In this document: positions 53,067 through 63,897 of the stretch, piece after piece
Position numbering within the stretch: the first letter of the stretch is position 1
Layout: each line of letters begins with the position of its first letter
Source: Flaccisagitta enflata
Lineage: Eukaryota > Chaetognatha > Sagittoidea > Aphragmophora
Length of the DNA: 64,000 bases
Assembly (NCBI GenBank): GCA_965153355.1
Contig: OZ231126.1
Coordinates: forward strand, 83,948,001-84,012,000
Direction of reading: 5' to 3'
The notes under the pieces: model-generated
What the model was told of the DNA's origin: nothing
Databases searched by the model: none
The model's input: the letters and a program-made list of their open reading frames with translations, nothing else
Translations under genes and position numbers: made by a program

Positions 53067-53720
53067 TTTTGCCCAAAAATTAATTTGCATAACTTTTAAT
53101 TATTAGACATAGCCGTAAAACCTGTAAAAATGGTCCGATTGAGCTGATTTTTTTTTTTCAAAATTAAAAATTTTTTTGCCCAAGCTAATAAATATGGTTA
53201 GAACCTTGAAGAATAAAGTCTTGTTGAGGTCAAGTCAAAAGTTGAAATTTAAGAGACGCAAATGCATTCACTCAATAGAGCAACCTTTAATTAGCCTAGA
53301 TCTCAAATATTTCATGATACAAATGAAACTAGGATACCTAAAATCTGTCCTTCAGTCTAGGTCGTCATTGCTCCCATCGTACTGTAGCTGAACGTGTTTA
53401 TGAGCGGCACTCTTCTAAAATTCACGCGTCTTTCCAGATTCGCCAAATTCATTTCCTCGAGGTTACTGTGCGCTTTCCTGTTTTCAGACTTACTGATGGT
53501 TTACGTGTATGTGTAAATATGTGATATCAACCAATTGTGTGTGGAAAAAATTCGGGAGCAGCTAATCTTTGCAGAGAGGGCCTAAATGTAAATGCTCAGA
53601 TTTGAGTGAGAGATTGAGCTTTCTGGATACTTTTTGGCAAAGCAGGCAAGCGAGCGAAGTTAAATCTAAGAGAAACTGGGGAGGAGAAAAATACTGAATT
53701 GAAAGCTAGTGAGATTTGTA
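53067..53720. other. LINE flank with a dispersed GGTCCGATTGAGCTG motif
   Basis: AAAATGGTCCGATTGAGCTG at 53127 is the reverse complement of the motif at 23217. The 71-codon ORF 53176-53391 and an acceptor-led 28-codon frame at 53441 have no supporting partner. Confidence 0.35.
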
Positions 53721-53725
53721 AACTA

Positions 53726-53887
53726 CAGTTGAACCCCGCTCTAACAGATTTCAGGGGACCAACAATTTTTTTCTGTTATAGGCGGACTTCTGTTATGGCC
53801 AATAAAAGAAATAAAAGAAATGAAGGACCATGAATTTATAGTCTGGAATTCCGTTGGTGGCGGGTCCGTTAGAGCAAGGTTCAACTG
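53726..53887. mobile_element. Pogo/Tigger-like MITE, 162 bp
   Basis: Left CAGTTGAACCCCGCTCTAAC and right GTTAGAGCAAGGTTCAACTG are inverted repeats flanked by TA (53724-53725, 53888-53889). The TIR is close to the CAGTTGAACC type of pogo/Tigger elements. Confidence 0.82.
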
Positions 53888-53974
53888 TATGATGATTACC
53901 TCTTTCACCAGCTTACAGTATCAGCGGAGGGATCAGTTCAGCATTATTAGCTGTTTCTCCTACTGTGCATTGAT

Positions 53975-54340
53975 TAATACAGTTGAGCTTCACTTGAGCG
54001 CATGCCAAGAGGCGAAATTGAACATGATATGCTGTTTCTGTATATCAATTACTTCAGTTGAGCTTCACCTAAGCGCATGATCAGAGGCAAGATTATATGC
54101 CTTATAGTTAGAGTGAAGCTGCCTTACCCCTATTATACGAATAAGTTGAAACAACTACAAAAATCTCTCGTGGAACTTATCCAAGGTAACTTTTTGCGCT
54201 ACCCACTACGTAGGCCACTGACTGGTTTTGTTATATGTACACTGTCATTGCCAATACCCTTGCTACTTGCAAAGATCCACACGCGATTTGTACTGCCTTG
54301 TATCTTCCCTTTTAAGCCTCGTTATCTTTCAAGGCCAACT
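53975..54340. repeat. Broken relatives of the CAGTTGAGCTTCAC MITE
   Basis: CAGTTGAGCTTCACTTGAGC (53981) and CAGTTGAGCTTCACCTAAGC (54056) are two left ends; AGAGTGAAGCTGCCTTACC (54110) is an inverted partner and recurs at 60898. No ORF supported. Confidence 0.5.
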
Positions 54341-54525
54341 GTGGTCTAATTTGGCCCGAACTGGCCGGAAAAAAGTGCTGGCCCACGTTTTTTTCCGCGG
54401 GTACAATGAAACAAAGATTTTGTAGAACGCAGAGACTTACTCAACGATCTAGAATAGAACGCAAGGAGAATCAAATCCCGGACTGATGTAGAACGACAAA
54501 GAGAAAAAGAGGCATATGCTAGGCG

Positions 54526-55029
54526 AAAATAGTCGCAAAAGCGTTAGATGGTCAGCGGTACCTGTTGCCCCTATGTGAGTATTTGTGGGTGTGATGTGGT
54601 TAAAGGGGCAGCGGCCCCGAAAGGGCCGATGACCTATGCTGTTTCTATTTGGGCCTGGAGGCTGGAATTTGGGCCTGGAGGCTGGAATTAGTACCTTAAG
54701 GCTTGGGCCTGGAGGCTGGAATTGGTACCTTAAGGCCTTAGGCTTGGATTTGAGCCTCAAGGCTGGGATTTGAGCTTGGAGGCTGGGATTTGAGCTTAGA
54801 GGCTGGGATTTGAGCCTTGAGGTTAGGATTTAGGGCTGGAGACTATTATATAAGCCTTGGGGCTGGGATTTGAGCTTCGAGGCTAGGATTTGGGCCTTGA
54901 AACTAGGATTTGGGCCTCGAGGGGGGGGGATGGAGAAGAAGAAGAAGAAGAAGAAGGAGGAGAAGGAGAAATTTCCCCTATGTGAGAAAGCATAGGTCAT
55001 CGGCCCCTTCGGGGCCGCTGCCCAAAAAA
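54526..55029 (+). mobile_element. FB7 foldback element
   Basis: Outer AATAGTCGCAAAAGCGTTAG with GGTCAGCGGTACCTGTTGCC, left arm GGGCAGCGGCCCCGAAAGGG (54605). Interior array of GGCTGGGATTTGAGCCTCGA-type units (54650-54920), GAAGAAG run, and right arm 54963-55029 ending CTTCGGGGCCGCTGCCC. The left arm is shortened. Confidence 0.72.
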
Positions 55030-55130
55030 GCATACGTTGATAGTAGGAAAAGTGATGATAGGTGCAAAATGACTCCTTTTTTATGTCAGATCAGCGGAGA
55101 GGAGCTTACGACGTGGAGGACATGGTGGGG

Positions 55131-55262
<132 letters not shown>

Positions 55263-55269
55263 CACAAAT

Positions 55270-55695
55270 TAAATACAAACTAGAAGAGGAGAAAGTAAAG
55301 GGAGAGAAGGAAAAAAGAAAAGAAATGGGAGAGAATCCCTTAAAATTGAAATTGGGAGAGGAAAAAAAATCGTGGAGGAAATTGTGGTTGTAGAACCTTG
55401 AACCAAAACAAAAGGGAATTGGGTTCAGAACCTCGATAGAGACAATTTTACAGATTGGCTTTTACAGCTTTAATTTTTGCTGCGCGACCCGGAATTCCAT
55501 CGAGTGGTTTTTTTTTAGTAGGTTCGTCAATCCGTGCGCCTTCGCTTCCTCCTTTAGTCATCACGTCAATTCCATCTTATTTTATCCGTTCGTCCGTTTC
55601 TCTTTTTGTTTGTCTGTTTTTCAGACAAAGTACTACTCCGTTCATTGTGCCGGCCTGAATGCAGCCAAACACCGTTAATGCTTGATTAAGGCGCT
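55270..55695. other. Unique stretch, no gene supported
   Basis: Purine-rich 55280-55390, then T-rich text with GTCCGTTTCTC and a GTCTG run. Short ORFs only. Confidence 0.35.
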
Positions 55696-55699
55696 GAAA

Positions 55700-55872
55700 C
55701 AGTTGAACTCGGCTCTAACGGACCCGCCATTAACGGAATTCCGCTTGTAAATAATATAAACATCATAGTCCCTTTAACTTGTTTCTCTTCATATTTTTAC
55801 TCTAACAGAATTTCGTCTATAGCAGATAAGATCTGTTAGTCCCGCGAAATTCGTTAGAGCGGGATTTAGCTG
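55700..55872. mobile_element. Pogo/Tigger-like MITE, 173 bp, one target side lost
   Basis: CAGTTGAACTCGGCTCTAAC at 55700 and GTTAGAGCGGGATTTAGCTG ending 55872 are inverted repeats. TA follows on the right; the left flank reads AA. Confidence 0.75.
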
Positions 55873-56269
55873 TATGTTGAAAACTAATCTTAGGTTTAAA
55901 TCGATGACATTGTGCATGCGTTAAAAGAAAGAAATATCTGAACATTCGCTGTTGAATTGGAAAGCACTCACATCAAAATTATTTAACTCTCAGGGGACGT
56001 TTAATCAAGTACTACACGGTTTGTGTGTATGCAAGGAAGCCCAAGTCAACCACAACACACATCAACATGACAATCCCGAAAACCAAATTTCGAAAAAATG
56101 AGGAGGAACTGCCAGCAATGAGCGTGCGAGATTTTCAAAAATCGGTATTCAAGCCCTAAGTCTAAAGTCAATCTAAAGCCAATCGAACCATATTCTTTTC
56201 CAAAGTGTCACAAGACTGACAAGTCCATAACATATTCAAAATTCTCTTTTTCTGTCTCTGTCTGTCTCT

Positions 56270-56274
56270 GTCTA

Positions 56275-56368
<94 letters not shown>
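56270..56368 (+). repeat. (CT)n microsatellite
   Basis: CT run after a GTCTCTGTCT start. Arg-Glu ORFs on the other strand are artefacts. Confidence 0.92.
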
Positions 56369-56369
<1 letters not shown>

Positions 56370-56442
56370 GTAACCAAGTGCTCTTACAGAATAAGCCAAT
56401 CTGATATCAGATCCCTTCATATTCCCTTTTCTCTCTGCCTTA

Positions 56443-57435
56443 CAGTGCGGCTCAAAAAAAAGTTTTAGGTAGTATTAAATCCTATTTTATAGCAATAGAC
56501 ATAACTTTTTAACTATTTTTTCTTTATCATCTATAATTCAGACTACAATACTTGAATGAACCTTCACAGTTTGACTAGAAAGTGAAAAATGGCGCAGTAT
56601 AAAAAAAAAACAAGTTGCAAGGGTGTTTTTGAGGTTTCATCACCTAAATGCCTTAAAGTCCATCGAAAGCGAGCACTTAACTGCTTAACTGTGGGCCAGA
56701 ACCATAAAAAATCCATGACCATTTGAAAGCTCTGCGAAAAATCTTCCAAATGGGATGTTGCTGGTCACTGTAGCTTTATTCGTTTAGAAATGGCAAAGGT
56801 TTGAAGAAAAAAATCACTGATTGAAAAAAGTGCTCATTTCATGTTTTTCCAATGAACAATTTTAGTCTTTCCATTTTTGACAATGATGCAGCTCAAGATT
56901 ATCTTAGCTACTCTTTATCCATGAGCAAATTGAAGAGCTTCAAATTTTCTTCAAAATGGCGCCAAGAAAATTTTTTAACTCAATGCGTTTAACTTTTATA
57001 TTAGAATAAAGATAAGCCATGAAAATCACATAGTAGATTTCCAAATTATTTACCACCTGTCTTCATCCTAACGCCATTTCTAAACCGATAGAGCTAGGAC
57101 ATCCAGCAAGGTCTCGTTTGAAAGGTCTTTCGCAGAGCTTCAAAATGGTCATGGATTTTGCTATGTTTTACTCATTGCTTGGATGTGAAACACTGACAAA
57201 CAAGCAGTTCAATTTTTTTTGTTGCCAAAGTTAGTTTTTTTCCCAACAGATTTTTGGGACATCAACTTCAAACTTCTGTTACTTTCAAACCGTTTGACCG
57301 ACATAATTGTGCTTGGCGGCATATGCTTCATTTTTTAAAATTCTTTAATTCTATCATGGATTTTTTTAAATTCTATCAATAAATACCTGCAATATAACAT
57401 GTAAAAGACCTAAAACTTTTTTTTGAGCCGCACTG
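56443..57435. mobile_element. Tc1/mariner-type foldback MITE, 993 bp
   Basis: CAGTGCGGCTCAAAAAAAAG at 56443 is inverted at the right end (TTTTTTTTGAGCCGCACTG, to 57435). TA flanks both sides (56441-56442 and 57436-57437). The arms stay related far inward: CCATGACCATTTGAAAGCTC near 56714 faces CAGAGCTTCAAAATGGTCAT near 57135. No transposase. Confidence 0.82.
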
Positions 57436-57469
57436 TACTCTGTCTCGGAGTTCCGGCTCTAGCTGGTGG

Positions 57470-57620
57470 CCGGGGGGGGGGGGTTGTGGGAATAGTGCAA
57501 TTTGATGTAAGGCGACTTATTTAACTGGAGCTCGCTGTCGGCAATGTTGGCCTCGTTTTAATTCATTTTTCAAACCAAATTGCTACACTCAGATGTGTTT
57601 AAATACTTAAAGAATTTGCT
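57470..57620. other. G12 run and unique flank
   Basis: A run of about 14 G (57469-57482) followed by unique sequence. No gene. Confidence 0.4.
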
Positions 57621-57679
57621 GTTTATTCCTTCCATGAGTAGTCTGAGGGCGCTGAAGGTCTATCCGCAGTTTTTCCCAT

Positions 57680-58440
57680 GAAGATGATGATGGCGGTGGC
57701 GGTGGCGATGGCGCTGGCGACGATGAAGGTGATATCAATGAAGTCTTTGTTGTTTTTTGTGGTTTTTTTTAGCTTTTTTTGTTTTTTCCCTCTTTTCTTT
57801 GTTCTCTTTTTTTCATTTTCTTTTTCCGTTGTTGTCATCGCGTCGTCATTGTCGCCGCATCGTCGCCGTCATCGCTGTCGTTGTCGTCGCTGCCGCCGCC
57901 GCCGCCGCCGCCGCCGCTTGTCGTCATCGTCGTCATCGTGTCGCCGCCGTCGCCGCCGCAGCCGTCGTCGTCGTTAAATTTGAGAACCATGTCGGCCATG
58001 ATGACAACACTGAGGATGGTGATGGTAATGGCGACGGCGACGGCGAAGGCGACGGGAAGTTTAAACAATTCATTGCTATCGCCATCGCCATCGCCATCGT
58101 CTCTCTTTTTCCTGCTCTACATTGCCAGTGCCAGCGCCAGCGCCATCGACATCGTCGCCACGTCACCTCCTGCTCTTCATCGCCAGCGCCAGCGCCGCCG
58201 TCTCTATCTTTTTGTCTTGTTCCTCACCATTTTTTTCTCTTCTCAATTCTTATAATAACTGTTTTTCATTTCTATCCTATTCTTCCTCCTCAAGACATTA
58301 TCTCAATTTTTTTCATTTTCTTTTTTCCGTCGTCGTCGTTGTTGTTGTCGTCATCGTCGTCGTCGTCGTCATCGTCATCGTCGTCGTCGTCGTTGTCGTC
58401 TTCGCCGTCGCCACCTGCTCATATTCTTTTTTTTTCTCCA
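57680..58440 (+). repeat. Triplet-rich GCC/GTC/GAT DNA
   Basis: GGCGGTGGCGATGGC text, T-rich 57760-57830, then imperfect GTCGCCGTC / GCCGCC / GACGGC arrays and GTCGTCGTC with GTCATC (58320-58420). Several frames stay open on both strands because the period is 3. I find no convincing gene, though the minus frame ending GKTADRPSAPSDYSWKE at 57623 is the least repetitive. Confidence 0.7.
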
Positions 58441-58536
58441 GCGCTAGCGCCAGAGCCAGCGCCAGCGCCACCTCCTCTTCCTGACACCCTCGTATCTTGA
58501 TGAATAATGCGGGTAAATCAGCATTTAGACCTAGAA

Positions 58537-58625
58537 TAAACCTGCGGATAAACCTGCGGATAAACCTGCGGATAAACCTGCGGATAACACTATGGAGCAC
58601 TTAAAACTGCGGATAAAACTGCGGA
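58537..58625 (+). repeat. 12-bp minisatellite ACCTGCGGATAA
   Basis: Four exact tandem units of AAACCTGCGGAT type (58537-58586), then two shorter AAACTGCGGAT copies after a ~20-bp gap. Confidence 0.88.
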
Positions 58626-58699
58626 TATAGGCTCTGTCCATGTAAAAGCCCTGCCTTCCGCCCGCGGACTACGACTACCTCGTTTATTCTGTCAATAAG

Positions 58700-58830
58700 A
58701 AACAAGGCCAACTAGGCCAATAGGTGCGACGTGTGGATCGTCGAACAAATGCATTACCAACCGACCTACCGACCGATCAACCTACCAACAGACATAAACA
58801 GTTATAGAGGTGCTTTGTCGCACCTAAAAC
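58700..58830 (-). mobile_element. HT element, GGTGC stem class
   Basis: On the minus strand it begins with hairpin AGGTGCGACAAAGCACCT (58808-58825), CTCTATAACTG, GTTGGTAGGTTGATCGGTC, and ends with the tag CGATCCACACGTCGCACCT (58722-58740) and GGCCTTGTTTC. Stem and tag share GCACC. Confidence 0.66.
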
Positions 58831-58849
58831 CTTTTTTTATCACAAAAAT

Positions 58850-59340
58850 GATAAAATCAAACCAAATCAAACTTCTCTTAAAAGTTTTGTGGTCTTATTT
58901 CCATTAGAATCAGATAAACACACTGAAAAAGTATAGCATTAAAAAAATCCAATTTGTTGCTTCGCTCCATCAAATTGATGATCGGATCAAGAGTACTGTC
59001 GCATAAAGACACGCCCAACTGTAACACTATAAGCTGCAGGGGTGTATATTATTGAGTCGTTTTTGATTCCCCCCCCCCCCTGCCTTTGATTTTCTTCCCC
59101 ATGACTTGTTACGTCGTATTTATATATTTATGATTTTCTTCCCATATAGCATTAAAACAATGTAGTTAAGGTTTAAATAGTGTTAAATTGTGTTTTACTA
59201 ATTGTGTTACTGTTAAAAGTTTTATTTTCCCCAAATTTCTTTTTTCTCTTTTCTCCCTCTTTGATTTTCTTCCCCATCTCCAGACCCTTTGATTTTTTCC
59301 CCCCACGGGGGGGGGGAAGAACTTAATTATACACAGACCT
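58850..59340. other. AT-rich stretch with C runs
   Basis: TTTGATTCCCCCC-type text recurs (59060-59080, 59281-59305) with TTTGATTTTCTTCCCCAT three times, a short dispersed repeat. No gene. Confidence 0.45.
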
Positions 59341-59380
59341 GGTAAACTGACAAACATATTATTCTGTGACTCGCTGTCAG

Positions 59381-59588
<208 letters not shown>

Positions 59589-59914
59589 CTAACTCTTTTC
59601 TCCTCTCCTCTCCGTATCTCTATTCTCTATTATCTTCCGAAGATTGTCAATTTTTCTGCTTGGGGCTCTTTGTCTGTAAAATGCCAAACCAGTCAGTAGC
59701 GCCATCTTAGATATCGATCGGACCCGGCCCCAACATGTGTCACAATTGCTCTTCTTCTTTTTGCTTTTGTCATGATATTTGTATTCTTGTTCGCGTTGAA
59801 TCTTCTTGTTATTGTTCTTCTACTTTTCTTATTCTGGTTCTTGTTCGTTTTCCTCTTATTTTCGCCGTTATTTATCTTCAACTACCTCTGATTTCTTTCT
59901 TGTTACTCTAGATC

Positions 59915-60060
59915 TATAGGAGGCTTTGTCCGTTCATCTGTCTGTCCAACCGTCTGTCCATCTGACTGCCAGGCCGAGCGCAGCGCTTGAGTCGAATCTT
60001 TCCGCCTCTGCCCACCCGTCCGCAACTGATATTGTACCCTCGGCCTTGTGGTGCGTATAT
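59915..60060 (+). mobile_element. HT element without hairpin
   Basis: ATAGGAGGCTTTGTCCGTTC and GTCC/GTCTG text, then TGCCCACCCGTCCGCAACTG and CCTCGGCCTTGTGG: an HT of the GCAAC class lacking its first ~25 bp. Confidence 0.5.
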
Positions 60061-60322
60061 CCATTTGCTGCCTTTTCTGTAATTACGCCAGTATGTCAAC
60101 CCCAGCGCCATATACACCGTCTTTAGATCGATTAGAAAAATGTTAAACCTTTATAACTCCTAAACTACTGAACAAAAAGTTATCAAATTTTCATTGAACA
60201 TTGCTAACATGTGACGGTTTTGTTATGCAAAACCTTAGATATTGATACTAATTTATTTCTCGAACTCACCTTTTTTTGAAAATCAGTACCTAAAAAGGTG
60301 GATTAGACCAATATGGAGGTGG

Positions 60323-60440
60323 GAAACACGATGGTGAGGTCAAAAATACCGAAAAACGCCATCTTATGGCGGCGCATCACACCTCAGGGCCCGGATTGAG
60401 CATTTTTCGCATTTTTTTTGTATATTTTGGCCAATATATG
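60323..60440. repeat. Left copy of a ~100-bp inverted repeat
   Basis: GTGGGAAACACGATGGTGAG through CGGATTGAGCATTTTTCGCA is repeated in reverse complement at 63898-64000 with very few changes, spacing about 3.5 kb. A weaker relative of the GGGCCCAGATTGAGCA part lies at 60553. Confidence 0.85.
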
Positions 60441-60526
60441 AAGTATATTCGGATATGTAAGGAAGAAATTGAATAAATGTGGACTCAATATGTTTCTTTC
60501 AATTGCAGACACCCTTGCCGTTGCAT

Positions 60527-60937
60527 TCAAGGCACCCTAGATCCAACTAAGGGGCCCAGATTGAGCACAAAAGACATAGTTTGCGTTTTTTTTCCAGTTA
60601 TTTCAGGTGTATCAGGAAAGAATGGACATAAACATTGAAAGAGCCGTCGTAGTTTTTGTTGGGGGATAGTTCTTAGATCCTTATCAAAACAATTTAAAGA
60701 CCCTAAACAACGTTCCTGGTCACAGTCACACAGGGTTGCATATAGTTGCACGGCTTTTGATTTCTTCCCCCCCCCCCCTTGGTCCAACAATTTTCTAACC
60801 CGCTCAGTTGAAGTAAACAGTTGAAGCGATGGAAGTGGCACTAAAATTGACCGCTTCCACATCCCTACTTGGGACTGGGCAAAACTATGCTTAATGGTGA
60901 AGCTGCCTTATCGCCATTATAGAAATAACTACAAAAA
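60527..60937. other. Unique sequence with an unsupported minus-strand ORF
   Basis: A 111-codon minus frame (60862-60527) is of moderate complexity but crosses a C10 run encoding Gly and has no known domain. I do not call it a gene. Confidence 0.3.
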
Positions 60938-61073
60938 TCTCTCCTGTGTTCTACAGGACTTTGTCCCCTTTGGGGCCGCTGCTCTGCTTCCCCTCACTCC
61001 AATTCACAATCACTCAAAGTAGGGCAACGGGTATCGCTGACCACATATTGTCCTTGGACCACCTGTTTCCTCC
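60938..61073 (+). mobile_element. FB right-end fragment
   Basis: CCTGTGTTCTACAGGACTTT GTCCCCTTTGGGGCCGCTGC and the outer motif GGCAACGGGTATCGCTGACC: a right arm and outer end without array. Confidence 0.6.
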
Positions 61074-61077
61074 TTTT

Positions 61078-62215
61078 GGGCAGCGGCCCCAAAGGGGTCG
61101 ATGACCTATGCTTTCACACATATGGGGAATTTTCTCCTCCTTTTTGGGCAGCGGCCCCAAAGGGACGATGTCCTGTAGGACACAGGGGTGAATTTCCAGA
61201 CGTCCGTACGTCCGTACGTCCGTACGTCCCCCCCTGGCCCCTCTCAGGCCCCAAATCAGCCCTCTCAAGCCCAAAATCGGCCCTCTCAAACCCAAAATCA
61301 GCCCTCTCAGGCTCAAAACTCAACCCTCTCAGGCCCATAATCAGCCCTCTCAGGCCCAAAATCAGCCGCCTCAGGCCAAAAAACAGTCCTCTCAGGCCCA
61401 AAATCAGCCCCTCAGCTCCAAAATAGCTCTCTAATACCCTCAATTTGCCGTGTCAGGCTAAAAATCAAGCATTTCAGGCCTGAAACCAGCCCTATCAAAC
61501 CTAGAATCTGATCACTTGTATCTCAATTCAGCCCTCAAAATAACCCTCTCAGGTCTCTAATCTTCCCTCATCCTTGATGCTATTCAACCCCTTGACCCCC
61601 AAATCAGCCCTTACATGCCTCATTACTGTACTTCAATTGATCTAATCAGCCCTTTAATGTGCCTTCTCAGGACGTCTGGAAATTCACCCCTGTGTCCTAC
61701 AGGACATCGGCCCTTTGGGGCCGCTGCCCTGCTCTCACTCCACTTCTTCAGTTGATCACTCCAAGCAGGGCATCGGGTACCGCTGACCATGTGCAATCCT
61801 TGGATGACTAGTTCTTCTTCGTACCCCCCTCCCCCAGCCTCTAGGCCCATATCTCAGCCGCGAGGCGCATATCCCAGCCTCGAGGCCCAAATTCCAGTCT
61901 TGAGGCCCAAATCCCAACCTAGAGGCCCAAATTCCAACCCCAAGACCCAAATTCCAGCCTCAAGGGATTTTGGCCTCAAAACTGGGATTTGGGCCTGGAG
62001 GCTGGGATATGGGCTTCGAGGCTGAGATATGGGCCTGCAGGCTGGGGGGAGGGGGGGTGCGGAAGAGAAGAAGGAGAAGGAGGAGAAAATTCCCCATATG
62101 TGTGAAAGCATAGGTCATCAACCCCTTCACGGCCGCTGCCCTGCTCCCCCTCAACTTCAGCCTAAGCCTACTTAAGCAGGGCACGGGTACCGCTGACCAT
62201 CTAACGCTTTTGCAA
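61078..62215 (+). mobile_element. FB9 foldback element interrupted by FB10
   Basis: The left arm 61078-61140 (GGGCAGCGGCCCCAAAGGGG, CACACATATGGGGAATTTTC) faces the right arm 62086-62145 (GAAAATTCCCCATATGTGTG). The array of AGGCCCAAATCCCAGCCTCG units 61845-62040 changes direction near 61975. The outer right end is 62145-62215. FB10 sits in the left inner edge. Confidence 0.75.
61141..61813 (+). mobile_element. FB10 foldback element nested in FB9
   Basis: Arms 61145-61205 (GGACGATGTCCTGTAGGACA, CACAGGGGTGAATTTCCAGA) and 61674-61729 (TCTGGAAATTCACCCCTGTG, TTTGGGGCCGCTGCCC) are reverse complements, with (CGTACGTC)n beside the left arm. The interior is CCTCTCAGGCCCAAAATCAG units (61235-61420) that decay to the right. 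The outer right end GTACCGCTGACCATGTGC ends with GGATGACTAG. Confidence 0.78.
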
Positions 62216-62233
62216 CTATTCCCTTTTCTCTCT

Positions 62234-62560
62234 TCTTGGGCAGCGGCCCCTGAGGAACCAGTGACCTATAATTCCACATAGGGCAGATTTTCCTGCTTTC
62301 GTCTGTCCATCCGTCTGACCCCCCCCAGTCTAGAACATAGCTTCCTGCGCCTTAAATTAGGCCTTTCAGTACCTTAATCAGTCCCCTAAGATCCAAATCA
62401 GGCCTTTTCAGACCCCAAATCTGGCCTTTCAAACCCAAAATTAGGCCTTTTAAACCTCAAACTAAGCCTATCGGACCCACATCAGGCCTTCCAACTCCCA
62501 GCCCATAATCAGGCCTTCCCAGCCCATAATCAGGCCTTCCATAGGTAATTATTGCGCCTT
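62234..62560 (+). mobile_element. FB11 left half
   Basis: GGGCAGCGGCCCCTGAGGAA arm with TTCCACATAGGGCAGATTTT, GTCC run, then AGGCCTTTTCAGACCCCAAA units. Same subtype as FB3. No right arm. Confidence 0.6.
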
Positions 62561-63060
62561 TGGTTCACTTGGGACATGATTTATTGGTGACTAAATTGAA
62601 ACCTTTTTCAAGGGCTTTCTTTCGAGCACAATCCCACATGTGTGGCTTCATTCGTTTAGGAGTTACACTCAAATGAAGGTGCATGAGTCAAAATTTCAAA
62701 ATGCAGTAGGAGGAAAAAAGGAGGTTTTGGGGTGAAGATGGTAAAGTGATAAGCCATAAGCAACCAGGCATTGTTCTACCCATGCTGTCTGCTGTTATTG
62801 TTTCTATAATTGAGTTGCTCAATGTCTATAATTGAAAATGAAGCACCGACTGTAATTTAATGTGAAAAAAAACTTTGAAACCATTATGGATCAAACTGAA
62901 AATCAAAGGCGAAAATAAGTAAAATATATGTCACTTTAGCACAGCATTTTCTCTGCATCAACTTAATTCTGATGGCTAAAACTCTTTGATATGATGCACA
63001 GAAACTCAAATAAACCAAAACAGCTCGCAAAAAAACTGCTCAGAAGATAATAGAGTCCAT
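62561..63060. other. Decayed MITE-like text, no gene
   Basis: CTTCATTCGTTTAGGAGTTA near 62645 resembles text in the MITE at 56443-57435. No ORF of note. Confidence 0.35.
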
Positions 63061-63077
63061 TTCAAGCTCTTCTATGT

Positions 63078-63285
63078 TTTTAGTCGCCTGCCACGCGACT
63101 CTACACCCTGCTTTGTCCATCCATTGGTCTATCGGTCCATCCATCAGTCCGTCGGTCCATCCGTACATCACACTTTTCTTTTCTTGGGTCTTTGGGTCCT
63201 TGGCCCCACTGCTCCCGCCCAAATGATAGGGTTACCTCAAAAACAGCCCCTGCCCACCTGTTCGCGACTGGGTTAATTTGGGTAG
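63078..63285 (+). mobile_element. HT element, nearly complete
   Basis: TTTTTAGTCGCCTGCCACGC hairpin, CTCTACACCCTGCTTTGTCC, GTCC/GTCG run, TTGGCCCCACTGCTCCCGCC, and TTCGCGACTGGG; the final CCGGCCTTGTT is missing. Confidence 0.63.
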
Positions 63286-63343
63286 TATTCCTTTCTAACT
63301 TTCCTATTCCTTTATTTCTTTTTTCTTTTTTTCCCGCCTCTCT

Positions 63344-63378
63344 GTTTCTTTCTTTCTTTCTTTCTCTCTTTCTTTCTC

Positions 63379-63417
<39 letters not shown>

Positions 63418-63455
63418 CTCTTTCTTTCTTTCTTGCTTTCTTGTTTTCTTGCTTT
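63344..63455 (+). repeat. (TTTC)n microsatellite
   Basis: TTTC/TCTC tetranucleotide run. Lys/Glu-rich ORFs on the opposite strand are artefacts. Confidence 0.9.
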
Positions 63456-63897
63456 CTTACTTTCAATCTCTGACGGAGTCAGTGGCTTCTTAAAACAAAG
63501 CATGAAACACAGCTTCCCGAGTCATGAGCTAGTGGGCTGGGAGAGTGGTAAAAGGCAGGAGCTAATGCAAATACTGCATACACATACACATAGTAAAGGG
63601 TCAAAGGTAGCACCAGACAAGATTATATCTGTATATCAATGATTTAAAGTACTTCTTACTGGCTAGATCATCAATCAATAGCCTTTCTTTTACATGGAAT
63701 TAGAATGAATGATGATGGAAATCAGGTGAAAAATGCTAAGAAATGCGAATTATGCGCGATGCTGGGCCCAGCAAGTGTTTCCGAGGGTCTTGATGCATGA
63801 GAAAATTGATTCTGCAAACACAGAAAACATTTATGAATCATTTACAATCTAATTGTTACCACGATTGTCTGTATTATGGCCAAAAAAAGAGCAAAAA
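63456..63897. other. Unique sequence, no gene supported
   Basis: Short ORFs only. GGGCCCAGCAAG at 63765 recalls the GGGCCC motif of the neighbouring inverted repeat. Confidence 0.35.

Noticed and set aside
57757-58500. 247-residue and related ORFs in triplet-rich DNA
   Set aside because: Period-3 repeats keep several frames open on both strands, with no domain.
60527-60862. 111-residue minus-strand ORF
   Set aside because: It has moderate complexity but crosses a homopolymer C run and shows no motif or splice support.
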